Source: Schlesneria sp. DSM 10557
GTDB lineage: Bacteria; Planctomycetota; Planctomycetia; Planctomycetales; Planctomycetaceae
Assembly: GCF_041860085.1 (NCBI RefSeq)
Contig: NZ_CP124747.1
Coordinates: forward strand, 2,790,001-2,854,000
Length of the DNA stretch: 64,000 bases
Reading direction: 5' to 3'
Under the pieces are notes generated by a model. It was not told the origin of the DNA and did not search any database. It saw nothing but the letters and a program-made list of their open reading frames with translations. Made by a program: the position numbers and the translations under genes. Shown in pieces: positions 1 to 8,274 of this stretch. Positions within the stretch are counted from its first letter, which is position 1, and every line of letters starts with the position of its first letter.

Positions 1-1
1 G

Positions 2-274
2 GACTACCATTTTGAGCACAACTACGGGCATGGATTCAAGCATCTGTCCACCGTCCTGATGATGTTGATGATGCTGGCGTTTCTGGTGGATCAGACATCG
101 CAACTGGCTTGTCCGCTGTTCCGTGCCGCCTCTGCAGCGATGAAAAGCAAGCGGGCTTTATGGGAACGACTGCGAGCCCTCTTCTTTACCGCTCCCTTTG
201 AAGACATGGAGCAGCTCTACCGAAGAATCATTCGAGGCTTCGAAGACTTCCCCGCCCCGGTCAATAGCTCGTAA
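2..274 (+). CDS. Transposase, C-terminal fragment (cut by window edge)
   Basis: The reading frame is open from base 2 and ends in TAA at 274, giving the last 90 residues of a longer protein that begins outside the window. The segment DYHFEHNYGHGFKHLS followed by a hydrophobic helix (MMLMMLAFLVDQ) and a basic stretch (SKRALWERLRALF) is the familiar C-terminal end of DDE transposases of the ISNCY/IS1202-like group, where the conserved YGHG and AFLVDQ blocks lie just after the last catalytic acid. Neither the catalytic residues nor the far inverted repeat can be seen here, so activity and exact family are not established. It opens a stretch that contains two further insertion sequences. Family assignment is from memory of the motif. 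Confidence 0.65.
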   Translation, partial: DYHFEHNYGHGFKHLSTVLMMLMMLAFLVDQTSQLACPLFRAASAAMKSKRALWERLRALFFTAPFEDMEQLYRRIIRGFEDFPAPVNSS

Positions 275-510
275 CCCACAACCGTCCACGCATCACACCA
301 GGGAAGATCATGCGGCCGCCCCAAGGATGGGGAGGGTTCAGGGCAACGTGCGCAACACGCCCTTGCAATAACGAAATTGAGGTAACCCCACGCGGCATTA
401 GCACAAAGAATACATCGCCGTTCGTGGCGATAATGCCGATGTATTACACCTCTTTGCCCCATTCTACCATCTGCATCTGCGCCACTGCCGAAATCGCCTC
501 ACAATCAGGC

Positions 511-1470
511 TCAAGACAGCATCACTCCGGGAATGGCTGCAAGTTTATCGATCAGCTGATCGTACGTTCTTAGTGCCACGTCATATTCTTTGAGTGCTTG
601 TCTGCCCAGCATGTCGTCTAGGCTTAGGAAAGCACGGCGTCCAGCAATCACGCGGCTCGATATCTTATCTGCCTTTAACACTCTTCCGTCGTGTGTCTTC
701 GCCATCCCCGCCGAAATACAATTTGTAAGTCCGATGATTGAATCGATGCAGCCTTGCATCTCGGGCATTGGTTCTTGCTTTTCGTCAAATAGAGGAGGAA
801 ATGATGGGCCGGGAATAACCAATGTGATACCAAGGTCTGGCTCATCGTCCCGCCAACAGGCGAATCCCATGTAGGGCTTATCAGTAGCACGTATTGCTAA
901 GACCTCGGGGTACGGTATCCTGCTTGACGAGATCTTCACCACCGCATTGTGCTGAAGGAAAAAATTCCACATTTCTTCGCACCCAGCATTCGATTCCACC
1001 AAGTTGGCCAGTCTTCGGGCGAGCGATGAAGAGGATGCGGATGGACTGCCACTACCGGGCTCCAAGATCACCGCGGCGAGTTGTTTGGCGACCTCATCCA
1101 CACCATCAATTGATTGGAGCGCATAGAGTCCCGCCAGCATTGGCGCATGATTTGTAACCTCGGATTTCCGCAGGTTGCGCCAAATTGGGAGGATCACTTT
1201 GTGTCCTTCTTCCTCCAGGGCAGCAAGGCCATCAAGTTCCTTTTTCGTCCAATGTTTCGCGAAAAATGCTGGACTCAGTACAACGATTCCGAACCGGCTC
1301 CGCGAAAGGCCTTCCTCAATTTTTCCGCGAAGACTATCGCCAACTTTGATTTCGAATCGGTCCAGCCAGATTTTGAGGCCCAGACTTCGCAGCTTTTCTG
1401 CGAGAGGCAGAACGAAATCCACCTTGTCCTCACTCGCGTGGCTAATGAAGGCATCCCATTGCTTAATCAT
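511..1470 (-). CDS. TIR-domain protein, probable NAD-consuming defence effector
   Basis: 319 residues. The N-terminal ~135 residues form a TIR domain: WDAFISHASEDK (beta A, box 1), WLDRFEIKVGDSL (box 2 region), and SPAFFAKHWTKKEL, in which Glu78 after Trp74 sits where the catalytic Glu of NAD-hydrolysing TIR enzymes is found. The C-terminal ~185 residues have no motif I recognise and may be the sensing part. The ATG at 1470 is preceded by GGAG six bases upstream. The gene stands alone, 120 bp from an IS5-type element, with no SIR2, Argonaute, CBASS cyclase or Thoeris partner next to it. Bacterial TIR proteins commonly act in antiphage abortive defence by depleting NAD+ or making signal nucleotides; that role here is inference from family and location in a mobile-rich region. 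Confidence 0.82.
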   Translation of the reverse strand: MIKQWDAFISHASEDKVDFVLPLAEKLRSLGLKIWLDRFEIKVGDSLRGKIEEGLSRSRFGIVVLSPAFFAKHWTKKELDGLAALEEEGHKVILPIWRNLRKSEVTNHAPMLAGLYALQSIDGVDEVAKQLAAVILEPGSGSPSASSSSLARRLANLVESNAGCEEMWNFFLQHNAVVKISSSRIPYPEVLAIRATDKPYMGFACWRDDEPDLGITLVIPGPSFPPLFDEKQEPMPEMQGCIDSIIGLTNCISAGMAKTHDGRVLKADKISSRVIAGRRAFLSLDDMLGRQALKEYDVALRTYDQLIDKLAAIPGVMLS

Positions 1471-1593
1471 CTACAACTCCGTCGCTACGCAGTGCCGCTT
1501 GTACCGAACGAGGATGCCGTTTTGGCCCCAATACTTCTTTCTTAATCACCGATCTTCGCACCACGCACTCACACGCGGCGGTCAGATCGACTA

Positions 1594-2524
1594 GAAGCAG
1601 TTTCAAAACCCTATTTTTGCAATAATTACTCTGGCAGGCAATTTGCATACCGATAAGGGAGAAAGGAGTCCCTTACATGCGAATTACCCTGTCCATGTGG
1701 CCCCAGCGACGGCGGCCGAATACGACAGGGTCCAGGACGGTCCCGAAGCCTTTTCTTGATGATGCCCAGTGGAATTCCATCAAAGATCTGTTTGCAAACC
1801 CTCTTCCATCCCCACTGGGAGGCCGACCATGAGTCGAGCCTCGACCGTGTCTGGAGGGAATTTTGTGGGTCCTGAAGAGCGGAGGACGATGGCAAGATTT
1901 ACCAGAGCGATACCCCTCTCCTGCAACATGCTGGAGAAGGCTCAAGGAGTGGACGGAAAGAGGAATCATGGTGAAAACGTGGGAACGTCTCCTGAAGTCC
2001 CTTGATCGACAGAAGCGGCTGAACTGGTCGCAGGCAATGGGTGATGGCACCTTTTCGCCTGCAAAAAAGGGGGCGCCGAGGTTGGTAAGACCAAGAAAGG
2101 CAAAGGAACGAAACTCATGCTGATGACGGACGGTAACGGCGTCCCCATCTCGGGGTTCACCATTTCTGCACAGGTCGCCGAAGTCAACACGATCGAGACG
2201 CTGGTCGACATTCAAGTTGCTGGCCAGAAACCCGAGAGGCTGCTGTACGATAAAGCGGCTGATGCCGATTGGATTCGTGATACGCTCAAACTGAGAGGCA
2301 TTGAGCAAATCACACCCCACCGAAAAGGCCGGAAGAAGCCGTCTCGACAAGACGGGCGAAGCCTGAAGAGATATGCGAGTCGCTGGAAAGTGGAACGCAC
2401 GATCAGTTGGCTAGGCTATCAAAGAAGGCTTCTTGTCCGGCATGAATACTACCTACATCTCTTCGAAGGCTTTTTCCACCTCGCCTGCCTAATGATATGC
2501 TTGAACCGGTTTTGAAACTGCTTC
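1594..2524. mobile_element. IS5-family insertion sequence (IS427-like group)
   Basis: Perfect 17-bp terminal inverted repeats, GAAGCAGTTTCAAAACC at 1594-1610 and its reverse complement at 2508-2524, bound a 931-bp element. A TA dinucleotide lies outside each end (1592-1593 and 2525-2526), as expected for the 2-bp duplication of IS427-type elements. It carries one transposase read in two overlapping frames. The right-hand TA is at the same time the left target duplication of the following IS630-type element, so the two elements abut with only those two bases between them. Confidence 0.88.
1677..2515 (+). pseudogene. IS5-family transposase with in-frame stop and programmed -1 frameshift
   Basis: The first frame starts at ATG 1677 and contains FLDDAQWNSIKDLF, then an in-frame TGA at 1830-1832, then CLEGILWVLKSGGRWQDLPERY in the same frame. 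Family members usually have Trp after the GRP motif, so the stop probably arose from TGG. Further on, the heptamer A AAA AAG at 2063-2069 lies in the correct phase for -1 slippage; after the slip the protein continues as VGKTKKGKGTK. The DDE residues are all present: Asp in DGTF (first frame), Asp in LLYDKAAD, and Glu in WKVERTISWL (second frame). The frameshift is normal for this group and is not decay. The TGA is the only visible lesion, so either the copy is dead or it relies on readthrough or on a TTG/GTG start after the stop. Confidence 0.8.
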
Positions 2525-2526
2525 TA

Positions 2527-3703
2527 AATCACCGTGCGCGAATATGCTCGGGTAAGTCGCCTATGAGAGCAATTGTTTGTGTTTGTCGTGGTTTCGTTTT
2601 CTCAGGTAGCGTCGAACGTTGGTCATGAGTGCGGGCATGGTCGGCCGGGTATGGTTCCGGGTGGCGTTGGCATGAAGATCCTGCCAGACACGCTCGATCT
2701 TATTGTCATCGGGACAGTAGGGAGGAAGAAAATGGAGTTGCAGTCGCTGACCTTGCTCTGTCGCCAGGCTGAGTCGCACCTGTTCCGTACTGTGAATCGA
2801 ATAGTTATCCAGGATCACATGAATTCGCTTTGCACCCGGGTAACTTGTGACGAGTTTCCAAAGTAACAAGATGAAGAGCAGGCTGGTCTTTCTCTCTCCT
2901 TCCACCCAGGTGAGTTCACCCGTCCGTGAATCCAAGGCACCAGCCAAGTACCGCTTCACATTCTTTCCCGGAGTGGACACCTGTTTTTGTTGACCACGAA
3001 CCATCCAGTCCAGCCCGATTTTCGGATTCAAGTGAATATCCACTTCATCGACATAGACTAGGACTTCATCCTGCGGGAGCCGGGCAATGAGTCGCTGAAT
3101 CTGTCGCAGTTTCCGACGTTTTGCAGGTTCCGACCATGGGCAACCGACCGTCGCTTTGGGTCTGCCACGGCGAGCGCCGATCATTTTCAGGGCACGGCTC
3201 ATCGTGGCCACATGAATGCGGATTCCCGTCTCCCGCTTGAGTACTTTAACGAGCATTTCCCTGGTCCAGGTGGGACGCGTCCAGCCAAACTCTTCAGGAG
3301 ACGAGGCCACCACCTCATACAGGCGACCCAGGTATTCCTCGTCCAGTTTGCGATCCCCGTTCTCCTCGCGACGATCAACAAGCCCCGCTTCCCCGGCAGC
3401 CAGAAAACGTTCCCTGACGCGACGAACGGTCGACTCCGCGACTCTCAGCATCCTCGCAATCTTCGCCACGCTATCGCCCTCCAGAAGATTGAGGACGATT
3501 TGATAACGAATCTTCAATTGTCCGTCACGGCATCTCCGCATGTTCTTCAGAATTCGCCGCTTGTCATGACGACTCGGGCTTTGAATAATTCCTTCCATGG
3601 GAATCTCTCCTTGAATAATTGGTTCCAAACCACACCCAATTATACCCTTGGAGCGATTCCCTTCTTTTCAACTACTGACCGAGCATATTCGCGCACGGTG
3701 ATT
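2527..3703. mobile_element. IS630-family insertion sequence, structurally complete
   Basis: A 1177-bp element with perfect 25-bp terminal inverted repeats (2527-2551 and 3679-3703) and a TA at both outer edges (2525-2526, 3704-3705), the standard target duplication of IS630/mariner-type elements. It encodes one intact transposase on the minus strand. Its right end lies at the 3' end of the HNH gene: the last base of the element plus the duplicated TA forms that gene's stop codon. Confidence 0.92.
2561..3598 (-). CDS. IS630-family transposase
   Basis: 345 residues from the ATG at 3598, which has GGAGAG six bases upstream; an in-frame TTG ten codons earlier lacks that site. The N-terminal ~110 residues carry a helix-turn-helix (LEGDSVAKIARMLRVAEST), and the rest is a DDE domain with the expected order: Asp in VYVDEVDIHLNP, Asp in VILDNYSIHST, and Glu in CPDDNKIERVW. 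The length is usual for the family and no stop or frameshift is seen, so the enzyme looks functional. It would cut at the 25-bp inverted repeats and insert at TA. Confidence 0.93.
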   Translation of the reverse strand: MEGIIQSPSRHDKRRILKNMRRCRDGQLKIRYQIVLNLLEGDSVAKIARMLRVAESTVRRVRERFLAAGEAGLVDRREENGDRKLDEEYLGRLYEVVASSPEEFGWTRPTWTREMLVKVLKRETGIRIHVATMSRALKMIGARRGRPKATVGCPWSEPAKRRKLRQIQRLIARLPQDEVLVYVDEVDIHLNPKIGLDWMVRGQQKQVSTPGKNVKRYLAGALDSRTGELTWVEGERKTSLLFILLLWKLVTSYPGAKRIHVILDNYSIHSTEQVRLSLATEQGQRLQLHFLPPYCPDDNKIERVWQDLHANATRNHTRPTMPALMTNVRRYLRKRNHDKHKQLLS

Positions 3704-4428
3704 TAGGTAACCTGGGATTCTTTGGCAGCGATTGCAATTGCAAGCATTTCAGTCAATTCGTCCCTGTTACTACCGAGATGAATCTTTCGATGGCAATTTG
3801 GGCACAGCGCCGCAGTATTGGTTGGAGTATCCGCACCACCTTTTGCCAACGGAACAAGATGATGTGATTCCAGGAAGGGCACGTCTCCATCCATGAGAAA
3901 GGGGGCTGGCGAATTACAGAGTTCGCATTCACCACCGGATCTTTGAATCGTCCATGCTCGTACTTTTGGATCCCGATAGTAGTGCGGAACCTGCGAGTAT
4001 TTCACCTGCGGTTGTTGAACGCCGTCCGGACGGGGAACGTTCCCTTGGTTGACAAGCTGATCTGCGAGAAAAATGTACTCTTGAGTTTCTGGAGTTGGAG
4101 CGAACTCAGGTGACTCCCCCGAAGCCGGATTGCAAGCTTTGCAAAAATTAGCCTCACCCAACACGAGATCTGGAATCTTCACCTTCGCCCATTCAAGCAA
4201 ATCAGACAGTTTCTCTGTCGTGACCTTCGAATAGTTGTTTCCAGTTCGCGGATTGCTACTGCCAGGATTTGAACGGTCGGGAAGTCTGTGCGTTGCACGA
4301 TGAATTCGAAAGTACTTGACGTGGGGCTCTCTATTCAGATTCGCCATGAATCCATTGGGATGCTCTGACAACCACTTCTCGTATCCAGAGTCATCATCAA
4401 TCCAATGGAAGCAATCATCGGCGGACAT
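3703..4428 (-). CDS. HNH endonuclease (McrA-like C-terminal domain)
   Basis: 241 residues. The start at 4428 is preferred because GAGG lies seven bases upstream; an in-frame start 59 codons earlier gives an unlikely Arg/Ser-rich leader. The C-terminal ~75 residues are an HNH zinc nuclease: CELCNS gives the first CxxC pair, ESHHLVPLAKGG the catalytic HH, NTAALCPNCHRKIH the Asn, the second CxxC and the last His. The N-terminal ~150 residues resemble no domain I know and contain one CxxC (CKAC). McrA-type HNH proteins cut modified DNA; whether this one does is unknown. The stop TAA is formed by the junction with the IS630-type element. Before that insertion the same position would have read TAG, so the protein is unchanged. 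Confidence 0.85.
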   Translation of the reverse strand: MSADDCFHWIDDDSGYEKWLSEHPNGFMANLNREPHVKYFRIHRATHRLPDRSNPGSSNPRTGNNYSKVTTEKLSDLLEWAKVKIPDLVLGEANFCKACNPASGESPEFAPTPETQEYIFLADQLVNQGNVPRPDGVQQPQVKYSQVPHYYRDPKVRAWTIQRSGGECELCNSPAPFLMDGDVPFLESHHLVPLAKGGADTPTNTAALCPNCHRKIHLGSNRDELTEMLAIAIAAKESQVT

Positions 4429-4647
4429 GCAATCCTCGTTTCGCAGGGGCCCGAAGCGATCGTCAGACGTTCTGCGTCGATGCGACCGCTTTCGCCTTCC
4501 GTCGGTTTGGAATGTGCACGATCTACTTCCTGATGTCAAACAAGTAATCATGACGCCCCCCCCCGATTGGCAGTTTTCGCAAGAACAGACCGAGCGACGT
4601 CGCATTCCCTCTGATGTTCGCGGCGATCAATTCCAGACTGGATTTGA

Positions 4648-5877
4648 TCAGGGTTGCTGGGCTTTCTTGACGGGCGACTTCTTTTTCGCGGCCGTCTTTC
4701 TTGCGGATTGATGCGAGGTTTTACCAAACAACCACATCCTCACGTGTTCCGCCACTTTCTCCAGCCGCTCATCACCAATCCGCTGGCGATACCGGGCCGC
4801 CATGTCGTTGGCGTGAGGCGCATGCCCCATTACCAGATCGACGGCAGGCTGATCCAGAGTCTCTCCCGCCACCGTTTCGAACGTTCGTCGCAGAGAATAG
4901 AAGCCAACCCCCGGTCGGTACAATTCCTCTTCCTTGAGCAACTTCTTGAACATCAGGCTCACCGGATTGTTCCCGGCTGTTTCCTTCGCCCAACTGCTTT
5001 TCATCTTCGTCACAAACAGGTATTCGGCGTCTACCGGGTCCTTCGGCTCAGGCCGCTTATCGAGCACCACCTTGATCGCGTCAATCGTCTCCGGCCACAA
5101 CTTGGCACGACGTGGAACTCCGGTCTTCGGGCGTGGGAAGACCAACCAGCCCGTCTTCAGGTCAACATTCGATTTCGACAACCGGGCCACATCGTTATTC
5201 CCGAGACCGCAGTTGGTACCGAGCAGGATCATGGCCTTCATCGGCACGTTCGCTGCCTCCAGAAGTTTGCGAATCTCTTCCGATGTCAGATCTCTGGGGC
5301 CAATCTCCGCCTGCTCGATCCTCACCGTCTTGGCAGACGGTTTACAGAACGACGCACCGAATCGGATGGGCTTATCGAGCAATCCATCCTCGTGAGCCCA
5401 TTTGAAGAAAGACCGCACCCGCTGAATCTCATTGCCGAGTGCAACCGCCCCTCGTGTCTTTGCCAGCTTCGCTCGCAGTTCCGCGAAGTCGCTCGGTTGC
5501 AGATCCGCCGCGAGACGATACTTCCCGAATGCGTCGGCGATCCTGACACCCGTCGCATTTAACTCGGTGAAGGTGCGGGGTTGAATTTCGCCGTTATCCC
5601 GGAGTCGCTCTTTGTGGGTCAGAAATGCATTCACCACCAGTTCGACGGTGACGAGGCCTTCGTTGTTCTTGGGGCGGGGTTTGCGACCGGCCAGCAGGTC
5701 GTCCTTCACCCGCAACCATTCCTCAAGTGCTCCCTCAGGATCGCGCCACGGCCCGAAGAAGTGAAACTCGCCGCGAATCTTCTTTGCCCACCGTTTGGTG
5801 GCGTGAGGAAACAGCGGAAAATCCGGATGGGGCTTGGCTGGCTTGTCTGGTTTTCGTGAGCCGTTAGACTGTTTCAT
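4648..5877 (-). CDS. Tyrosine recombinase/integrase, divergent planctomycete type
   Basis: 409 residues from ATG 5877; a longer in-frame start at 6018 would add 47 unlikely residues. An N-terminal SAM-like core-binding domain (about 85-190) precedes the catalytic domain (about 210-390). Box II reads FYSLRRTF (the Arg is present, the usual His is Tyr), followed by GHAP and the probable nucleophile in AARYRQR. Box I, normally TGLRxGE, reads NCGLGNND, so the first catalytic Arg appears to be Gly. The same substitution is common in the integrases scattered through planctomycete genomes, as far as I recall. The C terminus is Lys/Ala rich. It lies on the 5' side of tRNA-Arg, outside the tRNA-borne element, so it may belong to another, decayed element. 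Catalytic competence is doubtful. Confidence 0.8.
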   Translation of the reverse strand: MKQSNGSRKPDKPAKPHPDFPLFPHATKRWAKKIRGEFHFFGPWRDPEGALEEWLRVKDDLLAGRKPRPKNNEGLVTVELVVNAFLTHKERLRDNGEIQPRTFTELNATGVRIADAFGKYRLAADLQPSDFAELRAKLAKTRGAVALGNEIQRVRSFFKWAHEDGLLDKPIRFGASFCKPSAKTVRIEQAEIGPRDLTSEEIRKLLEAANVPMKAMILLGTNCGLGNNDVARLSKSNVDLKTGWLVFPRPKTGVPRRAKLWPETIDAIKVVLDKRPEPKDPVDAEYLFVTKMKSSWAKETAGNNPVSLMFKKLLKEEELYRPGVGFYSLRRTFETVAGETLDQPAVDLVMGHAPHANDMAARYRQRIGDERLEKVAEHVRMWLFGKTSHQSARKTAAKKKSPVKKAQQP

Positions 5878-6073
5878 GACTCGGGTTCCGGGTGGGAAAA
5901 AGAACAGTCGGTCTAAAAAAAGAACCGTAGGTCTATCTTTGATGTGTGCGGCACCTGTCGAAAATGGCTTAGCGAAAGGTACCGACACACTCCTACCGGG
6001 TGTCAGAGCGGGTGTCAACGACCCAAAAACGAGGTTTTTTGATTTGACGCAACTCGAAACACGGTAAACACTT

Positions 6074-6147
6074 GCTCCCGTAGCTCAGTTGGATAGAGCG
6101 ACGGTTTCCTAAACCGTAGGTCGGTGGTTCGAATCCACTCGGGGGTA
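6074..6147 (+). tRNA. tRNA-Arg(CCT)
   Basis: A 74-nt cloverleaf: acceptor arms GCTCCCG and CGGGGGT with discriminator A, D arm AGCTCAGTTGGATAGAGC, anticodon stem ACGGT/ACCGT around loop TTCCTAA (anticodon CCT, reads AGG), and T arm GGTGG/CCACT around TTCGAAT. Its 3' 45 bases are the attachment site of the following element, which leaves the gene intact. Confidence 0.95.
6103..6147 (+). repeat. attL: 45-bp direct repeat within tRNA-Arg
   Basis: The 45 bases from the anticodon stem to the discriminator base are repeated exactly at 16020-16064. Bases on either side of the match differ (6102 C versus 16019 A; 6148 A versus 16065 T), so these are the full limits of the repeat. This is the usual structure left by integration of a phage or genomic island into a tRNA gene. 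Confidence 0.93.
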
Positions 6148-6197
6148 ATAAGTTACGTCGACGAGACGTAGAAATGACAGCCAATTTGCAGCCATTC

Positions 6198-7343
6198 CTA
6201 TGGTTTGGGTGACTCGTTCACCCTTCCAATGTGGTCAAGTTTCGTGGCCGCGTCCTGCTGCATCGTCGGCAAAATGTGCGAGTAGGTGTCCATCGTCAAT
6301 TGAATCGATGAGTGTCCCAGCCGCTCCTGAACGATTTTCGGGTGAACTCCCGCACCGAGAAGGATTGTGGCGCTGGTGTGCCGCAGATCGTGAAACGTGA
6401 TCGTGTCTGGAATCTTTGCTTTGTCGCGGAACTTGTTCCACACTCTGCGTTCAAAGTTACTCTTCCGTAGGAAGCCCCCTTCAGCCGCACAGAACACCAG
6501 TTCGCTGGATTCGAGCCCTTCCGCTGCTTGAATGGCCTTGTGGCTTCTCAATGCCGCAATCGCTCCTGCAGGAAGTGTCACCTGCCGACGTCCGCTCTTG
6601 CTCTTTGGTTCCTTCAGTCGGAGTTTCCCTTTCAGTTCCTCCAGCGAGTGCCGCACTGACAGAACGCCATTCTCCAGGTCGATATCGATCCACTTCAACG
6701 CGAACAGCTCCCCCTGCCGCAGTCCTGTTGCGAGTGCCACCACGAATAACGCGTGCCATCGCGTTCCCTCGGCCGCACTAATCAAGGATAGAACCTGATC
6801 CTCCAGCAAGGTTACAATCTCAGCCCGCTTCTGCTTCGGGGGATCCACTGCATCACAGACATTGCGAACGACAAGCCCCCAACGAAGCCCCACATTGAGC
6901 GCACGGCGCAGAACTGCGTAAACGTGACCTCGCGTGCGTTCCCCGACGTTTGCGGCCTCCATCGTCGACAGCATCGTCTGGACGTGCATCGGATTGAATT
7001 TGGACAGCTTGATACTGCCTACAGCCGGTTTAACATGAAGACGCGCAATTCCTTCGTATCTTGCATGCGTATTCGGTTCCGTGTTGGGGCGGGACGACGT
7101 TTCGAGCCATTTATCGATTAACTCGCCCACCGTCATCCGGCCGGAATCGACGAGGGTTCCGTTCAGTTTCTGGCCCTGAAGTTTCGTCAGTTCGTCAGTG
7201 ACTTCCTTTTTTGTCTTCCCTGAAACCCATTTTCGGATTCGCTTCCCATCCGCATTCGTCCCCACCGTAATCGCGGCAGTCCACCGACCGTTCCCCCTCT
7301 GAAAGATGCTTCCTTCTCCGTGTCCTCGTTTCTTTGCTGCCAT
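6198..7343 (-). CDS. Tyrosine recombinase, integrase of the tRNA-Arg element
   Basis: 381 residues. An N-terminal arm-binding domain (GHGEGSIFQRGNGRWTAAI) is followed by a SAM-like core-binding domain (about 65-155) and the catalytic domain. All catalytic blocks are present: ATGLRQGEL (Arg I), a Lys-containing beta hairpin region, HDLRH (His-x-x-Arg), LGHSS and DTYSHIL (Tyr nucleophile). It starts 51 bp from attL, the standard position for an integrase acting on a tRNA attachment site. A terminator just upstream (7362-7395) shields it from upstream readthrough, so it should have its own promoter. It contrasts with the recombinase at 4648-5877, which lacks Arg I. Confidence 0.96.
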   Translation of the reverse strand: MAAKKRGHGEGSIFQRGNGRWTAAITVGTNADGKRIRKWVSGKTKKEVTDELTKLQGQKLNGTLVDSGRMTVGELIDKWLETSSRPNTEPNTHARYEGIARLHVKPAVGSIKLSKFNPMHVQTMLSTMEAANVGERTRGHVYAVLRRALNVGLRWGLVVRNVCDAVDPPKQKRAEIVTLLEDQVLSLISAAEGTRWHALFVVALATGLRQGELFALKWIDIDLENGVLSVRHSLEELKGKLRLKEPKSKSGRRQVTLPAGAIAALRSHKAIQAAEGLESSELVFCAAEGGFLRKSNFERRVWNKFRDKAKIPDTITFHDLRHTSATILLGAGVHPKIVQERLGHSSIQLTMDTYSHILPTMQQDAATKLDHIGRVNESPKP

Positions 7344-7361
7344 TCGTTTCCCTTTTCAGGT

Positions 7362-7395
7362 TAAAAAAGAACCCCGCCAGCATCGCCAGCGGGGT
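7362..7395 (-). terminator. Intrinsic terminator upstream of the integrase
   Basis: On the minus strand ACCCCGC and GCGGGGT form a GC-rich stem (7389-7395 with 7372-7378) around an 11-base loop, followed by TCTTTTTT (7363-7370). It lies after the small 48-residue gene and before the integrase start at 7343. Confidence 0.75.
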
Positions 7396-7410
7396 CGCGT
7401 CATCAGGCCA

Positions 7411-7557
7411 TCATTCGTCGTTGAGCATGTCCATTACCCATTCGCGACCTTCATCATCGTTTGCCTCTAGTTCCTTGAGCGCGACGATGATCAGTTTCAA
7501 GACGCGATGTCGTTCAACTTGCGTTGCCAGTGATTCTTCGACTTCTTGTAGGGTCAT
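7411..7557 (-). CDS. Small acidic protein, unknown
   Basis: 48 residues, MTLQEVEESLATQ to WVMDMLNDE. The ATG at 7557 has AAGGA nine bases upstream, which an ATG three codons earlier does not have at a usable distance. The sequence is predicted to be two helices rich in Glu and Asp, a composition seen in small phage proteins that bind host factors or mimic DNA; no family is recognised. A gap of 63 bp separates it from the 217-residue zinc protein upstream, and a terminator follows directly. Confidence 0.55.
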   Translation of the reverse strand: MTLQEVEESLATQVERHRVLKLIIVALKELEANDDEGREWVMDMLNDE

Positions 7558-7620
7558 GATTTTCATTCCTTCAGGATTGGAGTTGAGTGAAGATTGAGTT
7601 GCTGGATCGCCCGGCATCGC

Positions 7621-8274
7621 TTAACGCGGTTTGTTGGGAACGTCGCTCGCATTTCTCGCTGCGATCTCGTTGAGATACAGCCGTCCCTGAACAGTCAGTG
7701 ACAGACGAATTTCCTCGATCTCCTTCAGTACCTTTTCCGGTTCCCGACGATCGCGACCTTGACGCACGATGTTGACGCAATCGGGGCAGTAGAGTTCACC
7801 CTTGCAAAGGTGCGGAGCCGCCAGAAAGGTTTCTCCGTAGCCGAGTCTCGTGCGGCAGACGAGGCAATACGGGTTCGCCTTCAGCAACTCTTTCTTCTGG
7901 ACATCTCGACTCGGAGGCCGTGGGCGATCCGATTCGTGGCCCGGCAGTGGTGGCGAATAGGAAACCCTCGACGTTTGGGAGTCGAATAACGCATAGGCTT
8001 TCACCAGACGGGTGTGCTCGAAGCACGACAGCCGATCGATCAGCAGGTGCGCTGAGTCTTCCTTGCCAGCAACAGCCGTGAGTGTTCGTCCACAGTGGGC
8101 GCAGGTGGGATTCTCAGCCAGCAACGCCGCCTTACGGAGCTTGCGTTTCTCATCCGCCTTACGACCGGCAATCATTGCCTTGCGATCGTGGACATACTTG
8201 TCGACCCGCTTGTCGACTCGTTTGCTTGGGGAGCGAGCCAGTACCTGATGCATGTACGTTGAGAGACTGGACAT
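7621..8274 (-). CDS. Zinc-cluster protein of the satellite, unknown
   Basis: 217 residues. The ATG at 8274 has AAAGGA eight bases upstream; a longer frame starts 29 codons earlier without one. The N terminus is very basic (repeats of KRVDKRVDK, RKADEKRKLRKA). Two zinc-binding stretches follow: CAHCG with a later Cys/His (SCFEH), and CLVCRTRLG with HLCKGELYCPDC, the latter like the treble-clef knuckle of HNH or homing-type nucleases, but no clear HNH catalytic pair is seen. It could bind nucleic acid; a nuclease role is possible but not supported by visible catalytic residues. A TTGACA-like promoter and two operator-like dyads lie upstream. Confidence 0.65.
   Translation of the reverse strand: MSSLSTYMHQVLARSPSKRVDKRVDKYVHDRKAMIAGRKADEKRKLRKAALLAENPTCAHCGRTLTAVAGKEDSAHLLIDRLSCFEHTRLVKAYALFDSQTSRVSYSPPLPGHESDRPRPPSRDVQKKELLKANPYCLVCRTRLGYGETFLAAPHLCKGELYCPDCVNIVRQGRDRREPEKVLKEIEEIRLSLTVQGRLYLNEIAARNASDVPNKPR

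Noticed and set aside
1673-2350. Long minus-strand frame opposite the IS5 transposase (225 codons).
   Set aside because: It is the antisense shadow of a recognised transposase, with no family motif and no ribosome-binding site.
4654-5562. Plus-strand frame of ~300 codons over the divergent recombinase.
   Set aside because: Antisense to a gene with clear tyrosine-recombinase blocks; Arg/Leu/Pro-rich composition of a shadow.
5993-6184. Minus-strand frame of 63 codons containing LPPSGFEPPTYGLG.
   Set aside because: This is the well-known false protein read from the complement of a tRNA gene (tRNA-Arg).
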